12,353 nt of DNA, taken from Pyricularia pennisetigena (lineage: Eukaryota > Ascomycota > Sordariomycetes > Magnaporthales > Pyriculariaceae). A program made the position numbers and the translations under genes. The DNA is taken from positions 1-12,353 of the forward strand of contig NW_021940947.1 in the NCBI RefSeq assembly GCF_004337985.1, in the 5' to 3' direction. Each line of letters starts with the position of its first letter. Position 1 is the stretch's first letter. The notes below the pieces were generated by a model. The model searched no databases, was not told where the DNA came from, and was given only the letters and a program-made list of their open reading frames with translations. Shown here piece by piece: positions 7,490-12,353 of the stretch.

Positions 7490-8692
7490 CATAGGCGTTT
7501 GGGGCATATAAGGTTATTATTGTTAAAAAAACCGCTAAAATTACAAAAGGTTTACCTAATTTCGACAAAATTAGGGTAATTACCTGTATTGCTTATATTA
7601 AAGCTATCTCTATTAGGCGTACAAATAAGGTCGTATTTTTACACCCCCTAATATTTTCGATTTTATAAAGGGTGATACAGTAACCCTTAAGCTTAATCCT
7701 TACAACAAAAAGCCCGTATTTTTGTTATTAATGGACCGAAAATCACGTTTTCGGTGGTTTATCCCACTAAGAAATAAAGCCGGACCTACGGTTTTAGTGG
7801 TTGATAAAAGCTTTGCAGGGCTTTAAAAGCTACGTACGGGCGCTACCCCTAAATTTTCATTTTGATGGGGGGTACGAGGTTAATACAAACCTTTAAAACT
7901 GGTTTACAAGCAAACGTGTTAATTTTAGCATTTTGAATCCCTATAACCATGGCCAAAACGGATTAACGGAACGATCCGTTAAAATTATTTTGGATAGGTT
8001 TCGGTTTACCATTATGGCGGCGGGTTTGCCATTATATTTATGGTATTATTTACTGCTTACCGTGGTTGATTTAATTAACCGTATAGCGGTAACTAATAGG
8101 GATTTAACATTTTACGAGGAATTTTATTGCGAATTACAATTTGGATTACCGCATAAACCCAATTTAGGGCATTTTCGGGTTATTGGTACTGTATGCCAGG
8201 TTATTATACCGCTGGAAAAACGCCAAAAATCTAATAAATTGGCTCCCCGCACCGAAACGGTGAAATTTTTAGCCCATTTATTAAATTTTACAGCGTTGGT
8301 TTACGCACCCGCTAGACGGGCCGTATATAAAACCTTTACAGTAAAAATTATAAAGGTTATAACCGCTGAAAATTTGGTTATTCCAGGGGAAACGTTACAG
8401 ATTTTAAAGGGGGAAAATACAGATTTAAAGTGGGATTTTAATTTTGAACCTGAAAACGAAATTAACAGCGTTCCAGCGGATAATTACCCCCTATAAAACC
8501 CTGAGAATACAGGGTATTTACCACCGGTTACAGGGCAATTACCACCCGTTACAGGGCATTTGAACCCTGAAAATACAGTGGCCGCCAGGTTTGTACAACC
8601 TACTGTTCGCCCCCCAAAGCCTATAACGGTAGCGGTATTTAATCCAATATTTAAAACAACGGAAAATCCGGTGTTTTCAGCATTTGAAATAT
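7490..8692 (+). pseudogene. Copia integrase remnant (GAG-pre-integrase, rve, linker)
   Basis: The order is that of Copia Pol. The HRRLGH zinc-binding block starts at 7490, with CIAY at about 7585 where a second Cys is expected (TGT to TAT would explain it). The integrase core follows: first Asp in LLLMDRKSRF (7734-7736), second in HFDGGYE (7864-7866), catalytic Glu in QNGLTER (7969-7971). Downstream is the typical LP-W-YLLLT-LINR segment. The open part 7933-8493 begins with TTG and is only a fragment. After a stop at 8494 the same frame continues to 8692 with a PPVTG-repeat linker. At least three frames are used, with stops at 7824 and 7894. Confidence 0.9.
8497..8581 (+). repeat. In-frame PPVTG repeat in the integrase-RT linker
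   Basis: Two 24-bp units encode LPPVTGQ and LPPVTGH, flanked by NPENT on both sides (8500-8511 and 8563-8574). The variable linker between Copia integrase and reverse transcriptase is often low-complexity, and this one probably grew by slippage. It still reads cleanly in frame just after a stop codon at 8494. Confidence 0.7.
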
Positions 8693-8791
8693 AGAAAATG
8701 GAGTTAAATTCGCAGTTCGAAAACCCAAATCTAATAAATATAAATTACATGCATTATTTCTGTTTTTAAGCTAAAAAAAATAAAGAAAAAA

Positions 8792-10494
8792 CCCACTAAA
8801 AATGGTAAACCAAATAATTACCAACAGGCTTTAAATAGCCCTGAAAATGTTAAATGGTTAGATATTTTAGCGTTTAAATTCGACCAAATCGTTATTGCAA
8901 AAACCTTCCGTTTTATCCCAAATATTAAAATGCCTATAGGCCGTAAACTGGTTTCTACCCGGCCGGTATTTAAATTAAAAAAGGATGAAAACAATAAACC
9001 TATAAAATATAAAATTAGGTTTGTTGTTAGGGGTTTGTTACAGGTCGAAGGCCTAAATTATATCGAAACTTTTGCTAGCACTAATATACCATTTACCTGG
9101 CGTATACTATTAATTATAGCTAATGCACAAAATTGGGAAACAAAATAAATCGATTTTATCGGTGCGTTTTTAAATAGTGATTTTACCGACGTAAATATAT
9201 ATTTGCAAATTCCAAACGGTTTTAACGAATGGGTAAAAAATTGTAACCCTACCACCGCTAAGAATTTAGCGGAGATGGGTTATAACCCGAAAAGATTGCA
9301 GGTTATACAGTTGGAGAAGGCGTTATATGGTTTGAAATAGGGTTAAAAAAATGGCAAAACAAATTTAAAACCCTATTTTTTAAAAAAGGTTTTAAACCAT
9401 TAATCTCTAATCCCGCTGTTTTTTATAACGTTAAATCCAAGCACTTTATCGTTATTTTTGGAAACAATTACCTGCTAATAGGTCCTAAATTGCAATATAT
9501 TTAGGATTCAAAAGCCCGTTTTAATAAGGTATACGCGTTGGAAAACAGGGGCCCTGCAACCTACTTTTTAGGCGTTTAAATCATAAAAGATAGGCCTAAA
9601 CGCCTATTTTAGCTCCATTAAAATTAATATATAAAGGAAGTATTAGCAACGTTCGGATTAGCTAATTGCAAACCTATGCTTATTCCTTTACAACCGGGTA
9701 TGCTAAAATATAATGGGGGTAAACCCGTAAATACGCTGGAAGTCAAATTATTATAACGTGTTATCGGCACTTTTATGTATTTAATATTATTAAGGCGCCC
9801 GGATATCGGTTTTACGGTTTAGTGGCTTTTACGTTTTTTAACAAAAACCATTATAATCCATTTAACGGCAGCTAAAAACCTATAACGTTATTTAACAGGT
9901 ATTAAATCCTTATTTATTTGTTACGGAAATAAAGTTTTTAAAGCCGAATTACCACCCAATTTATTAATAGGGGGTTTTAAAGGTTTAAAATTACTGGGTT
10001 TTAGTAATAGCGATTTTGCCGGGGCTAGGGAAGATTTAAAATCCATTTACGGATATTTGTATACCCTATTTGGGGGCTTTATAACGTGGAAGTGCAAAAA
10101 GGTTAATATTATCGCTTTAAACACTCCAAAAACCGAAACCGATGCTTTAACGGAAACCCTGCGTAAAACATAGTGGTTTAAAAATTTATTTATAAAGATT
10201 AGACTACCTATACAAGGCCCTATTGCAATATTTGGAAATTATACAGGTTTTATAATTAACGCATATAACCCTACGCACCACCAACGTACTAAATATACGT
10301 TATTAAAATTTTAATACGTACGGGAATTAGTTACAAAAGGATTAATAACCTTAAAATACCTGGAATCCAAACTAATACCCGCTAATGGTTTAACAAAACC
10401 CTTAACGCTTCCAATTTATAAGGTTTTTTTAAAATTTATAAAGCTAAAACCCCTAAAAATTTAGTTTTTACCTATTAAATTTTAGGGCATTTAA
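8792..10494 (+). pseudogene. Copia reverse transcriptase and RNase H remnant
   Basis: The reverse transcriptase begins with the conserved lead-in (WLDILAFKFDQI) and continues with KYKIRFVVRGLLQVEGLNYI, IDFIGAFLNSD, and the LEKALYGLK block. At 9345-9351 a run of seven A shifts the frame by one missing base; the rest of the protein is in a single frame. The YVDD box reads F-G-N-N at 9457-9468, so both catalytic Asp are Asn. RNase H follows with GFSNSDFAG, SIYGYLYTLFGGFITWK and PKTETDALTE (about 9995-10160), then KYLESKLIPANGLTKPL. Stops before the shift: 9146, 9338 and 9344. Stops in the second frame: 9502, 9577, 9610, 9619, 9625, 9754, 9820, 9883, 10171, 10312 and 10462. All are TAA or TAG. 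The element is inactive. Confidence 0.93.
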
Positions 10495-10737
10495 TTAGTT
10501 CGTTAATTAATTACCCATTATATTTCTTTTATTTGCAAATAGTTGATTCTTGTTAGCCCAATACCGGCCGTATTACCCGAATTTACCCTGTACAGGTTAA
10601 TTAATAAGCAATTTATACCGACCTTATACCAGAAGTTGAATTAAAATTGAAAAAGCTCGTGTTTTGGGCGATTTACGCATTCGAAATACCCTAAATAATA
10701 TGTTTAATTTGGACTGTTACGAACGTATAACCAAATT
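10495..10737. other. Region downstream of Copia RNase H
   Basis: No 3' LTR resembling 3216-3446 is visible here. A short open stretch at 10640-10759 (39 codons, no ATG start at its head) contains KARVLGDLRIRNTLNNMFNL, which looks protein-like but is too short to identify and runs into the tRNA-like relic. Confidence 0.35.
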
Positions 10738-10812
10738 AATTACCTGGTTTAATAATTAATTCCGTGGGTTAATATTATGCAAGTCGGGGGTTCGAATCCG
10801 GGGGTTGTCACA
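10738..10812 (+). pseudogene. Decayed tRNA relic, possibly Ile(AAT)
   Basis: TGGTTTAATAA (10 of 11 A-box positions, starting at 10745) and GGTTCGAATCC (perfect B box, starting at 10789) are 44 nt apart, exactly the distance in an intronless tRNA. With that register the anticodon loop is TTAATAT (T33 present, anticodon AAT), the variable loop is AAGTC, and the 3' end is GGTTGTC-A-CA. The acceptor pairs at 5 of 7 positions counting one G-U. The T stem pairs poorly (GGGGG against CCGGG). It is a relic or chance tRNA-like sequence, not a working gene. Confidence 0.35.
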
Positions 10813-11011
10813 ATTTTGGGGGTTTTTTCCAATTCGGGGGTTCGTCCATTTCGGAGGTTACAGGTCGGTAAAAAAGGCTTAATCATCCAGGGGGTTTATA
10901 TCGGGAGTTCGAGTGTGGTTGGGACATAAGGGGGATCTTTTTTTTTAAAGTTTTATTTTTATATACTTTTCTTTTTCGATTTTATATGAATAATAGCAAA
11001 AAAAGAGGGGG
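10813..11011. other. G-run and T-arm-like repeats, no gene
   Basis: Two further partial B-box-like stretches follow the tRNA relic: TTCGGGGGTTCGTCC (about 10843) and TCGGGAGTTCGAGTGTGG (about 10900). They may be broken tandem copies of the tRNA 3' half. A run of nine T at about 10939 and the purine tract at 10998-11011 close the region. Confidence 0.4.
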
Positions 11012-11118
11012 TATTAATTATATGCGTTATTTTGCATGTAATGGGTCCACTTTTATTTATATATAAACCATAATGAATAATGCCGAAATGGGGCTGCTAA
11101 AATTGTTAGATTTTCTGT
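11012..11118 (+). repeat. Interspersed ~105-bp repeat, copy 2, behind a purine tract
   Basis: This is the second copy of 2836-2938. The 15 bases before it are A-rich then G-rich (AAAAAAAGAGGGGG), like the polypurine tract that precedes a 3' LTR, and the repeat starts at the very next base. A normal LTR starts with TG; here both copies start with TA, which a G-to-A change would produce. The other LTR end was not located, so this remains a suggestion. Confidence 0.6.
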
Positions 11119-11164
11119 TATATTTTATATGTTGCAGGAATTGCGATTTAAAATTAGCGAATGA

Positions 11165-11250
11165 AGTTTCACCCTATACCGGGTTTAATACCCACCCTGT
11201 ATTTACGAGTTAATTACCCTGTACCGGGTTGAAATTTTCACCAAATCAGC
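11165..11250. repeat. Imperfect palindrome with ACCGGGT boxes
   Basis: GAAGTTTCACCCTATACCGG near 11164 recurs in inverted form as CCCTGTACCGGGTTGAAATTTTC further right, with the box ACCCTRTACCGGGTT also repeated directly (about 11171 and 11216). The block behaves as both a direct and an inverted repeat of about 25 bp. No coding function is seen. Confidence 0.45.
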
Positions 11251-11306
11251 AAATTAGTGCGAACCCAAAAATGGTTTGTATGGAAATGAGGGTATTTTTT
11301 CAACAA

Positions 11307-11341
11307 CGCATACGAAATAATTTTTCGGAAAATCGTATGCG
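11307..11341. repeat. Hairpin with perfect 9-bp arms
   Basis: CGCATACGA (11307-11315) and TCGTATGCG (11333-11341) are perfect reverse complements around a 17-nt AT-rich loop. There is no T-run after it. It lies in a stretch without a credible gene; the 66-codon frame at 11229-11429 starts with TTG and shows no motif. Confidence 0.65.
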
Positions 11342-11478
11342 GTACCGGAACTTTTTGCGGGGTGCGGACCCCCATTTCGATGTCGGAGAGTATGTAAGGG
11401 AGATAAAGCAAAGTTTCCCCCACCAATGAATTAAATCTATTAATCCAAAAATTAGTGAACAATATAGTGCATTTAAAC

Positions 11479-11492
11479 CCTGTAATTACAGG
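11479..11492. repeat. Perfect 14-bp palindrome
   Basis: CCTGTAATTACAGG is self-complementary over all 14 bases. It is one of several dyads between 11165 and 11575. It could be a protein-binding site or the remnant of a fold-back element. Confidence 0.5.
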
Positions 11493-11538
11493 TCTTTACA
11501 ACGCAACTAGCACCACGCCGCATTTAGGCTAGTGCCTA

Positions 11539-11574
11539 ACCCCCTGTTAGCAACCCATATTGTTAACAGGGGGT
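11539..11574. repeat. Strong hairpin, 15-pair stem, 6-nt loop
   Basis: The arm ACCCCCTGTTA pairs with TAACAGGGGGT without mismatch. After a G-T wobble, CAA pairs with TTG around the loop CCCATA. This is the most stable-looking fold in the window. It survives in a region where most sequence is decayed, so it is either recent or outside the RIP-affected repeats. Confidence 0.7.
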
Positions 11575-12005
11575 AGTCTAAGCACTGAAATTAGTTAATC
11601 CAAATAATTTGTTTACGAAGTTGGTTTTCCTAATTTTCGTTATTATTGTCGTTTTTAGGTGAAATATGGGCTTGTTGGCCCGTTTTGCTGGACGTGGCAA
11701 AGGTGTTGGGAGTGTTATTTTTGAACGTTGTGGGGAAAAATATTTTAGGGTATTTTTCGATACATTTTCAACCAGACTATTAAACATGGGCAATTAACGC
11801 ATAATAAATAAAATATTAGATGACCTGTTTTCATCGTGAAATATAATTTGTTGAAACATTCAGCGTTTTAATTAGTGATTGAGGATTTTAATAGCTGGTG
11901 TGACATTATGATCAATTCCTGGGTAATTTTTAGGTGATAGCTGCTAAATAATCCTAAACTAGATTTGTTTATATGGCCATGAACGTGTGTAATATAATTT
12001 ATATT
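11575..12005. other. No supported gene
   Basis: A 69-codon minus-strand frame with an ATG ends at 11578. It is rich in Lys, Asn and Pro and has no motif I recognise. It could be a gag fragment of another retroelement or chance. Nothing else stands out apart from AT-rich non-coding DNA. Confidence 0.35.
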
Positions 12006-12353
12006 TCAAATGCAATCGCTTTTAATTAACCCAGTCTCTAATTGCCAACCGAGATTCCACAGATTACTTGAATCATTTCTTTTGGTGGTCACGTGGGGTC
12101 CCGTGATTTCCTCATATAAGCCTTGTTTTGCCGGCCGGTATTCTGTTTTAACTAATGTTGGGAGTGGTGTAACCCCACCTGGCCTATCTTGTGCCGACCC
12201 AGCTCTTTGGTCGTAACACCCACTTAGCCTCCCTGGTACCCGCCCAACTCTCTGGTCGTGACTAAGGCATTCCAAAACCACCCCACGGGGGCCCCTGTTA
12301 GCCCAAATCGGTGGGGCGGGCGACCCGTGGGTGGGTTAAATCTTTTGTGGGGG
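12006..12353. other. Less AT-rich tail, no gene recognised
   Basis: Base composition shifts toward G and C, with runs such as CCACGGGGGCCCC. A 91-codon minus-strand frame (12006-12281) starts with GTG and a 68-codon plus-strand frame overlaps it; neither shows a domain, and part of the first is simply the translated direct repeat. It may be part of another element or the edge of a non-decayed segment that continues beyond the window. Confidence 0.45.
12194..12262 (+). repeat. Two ~24-bp direct repeats, 46 bp apart
   Basis: CCGACCCAGCTCTTTGGTCG (from 12194) and CCGCCCAACTCTCTGGTCG (from 12240) match apart from two transitions and one missing base, and both continue into TAAC/TGAC. They may be part of an LTR or a promoter-like repeat; their role is unknown. 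Confidence 0.6.

Noticed and set aside
12006..12281. 91-codon minus-strand frame
   Set aside because: GTG start, no recognised domain, and part of it is a translated direct repeat.
10547..12307. TGTTAGCCCAA shared by about 10547 and 12297, as LTR starts of the Copia body
   Set aside because: Eleven matching bases are expected by chance in a window this size, and similarity does not continue.

Overview
This window looks like a piece of a filamentous ascomycete genome (Pezizomycotina) and is a transposon graveyard. I found no intact protein-coding gene. The longest open frame, 187 codons, is a fragment of a Copia integrase. The grounds for a fungus with repeat-induced point mutation (RIP) are the AT-rich, TA-rich sequence, the element families present (Fot1/pogo-type DNA transposon, Copia retrotransposon), and the type of decay. 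The Copia reverse transcriptase/RNase H frame is broken only by TAA and TAG codons, and both catalytic Asp codons of the reverse transcriptase read as Asn, the changes expected from C-to-T at CpA on either strand. The organism assignment is an inference; no host gene is available to confirm it.

Layout. 1-1455 is a block that recurs base for base at 5447-6901. Each copy holds the 3' part of a tRNA-like sequence, a fold-back with a second T-arm-like sequence in the opposite direction, and a decayed minus-strand Fot1/pogo transposase. In the first copy the transposase N-terminus continues to about 1668. In the second it stops at an ambiguous base (6902). 1669-2560 is less AT-rich and has no recognisable gene. 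2560-4412 is AT-rich non-coding DNA containing a roughly 230-bp repeat family, a small hairpin element, a solo LTR at 3216-3446, and short direct repeats. A second LTR of the same family lies at 4413-4640, followed by decayed, unrecognised coding-like sequence to about 5230. 5384-5482 carries a tRNA-like Pol III unit with A box, B box and T-run.

6903-10494 is the body of a Copia element on the plus strand: a linker region, GAG-pre-integrase, integrase, a Pro/Thr-rich linker, reverse transcriptase and RNase H. It is split over several frames. No LTR bounding it was identified. Downstream are a second tRNA relic (10738-10812), a second copy of a 2836-2938 repeat directly behind a purine tract (11012), several strong hairpins (11171-11574), and a less AT-rich tail with a short direct repeat (12194-12262).

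Nothing here forms a working pathway, and I see no support for a new defence or metabolic system. The points most worth checking are the perfect identity of the 1455-bp block despite heavy decay inside it, the coincidence of its breakpoint with an N, and the dyad-rich short repeats conserved within otherwise decayed DNA.
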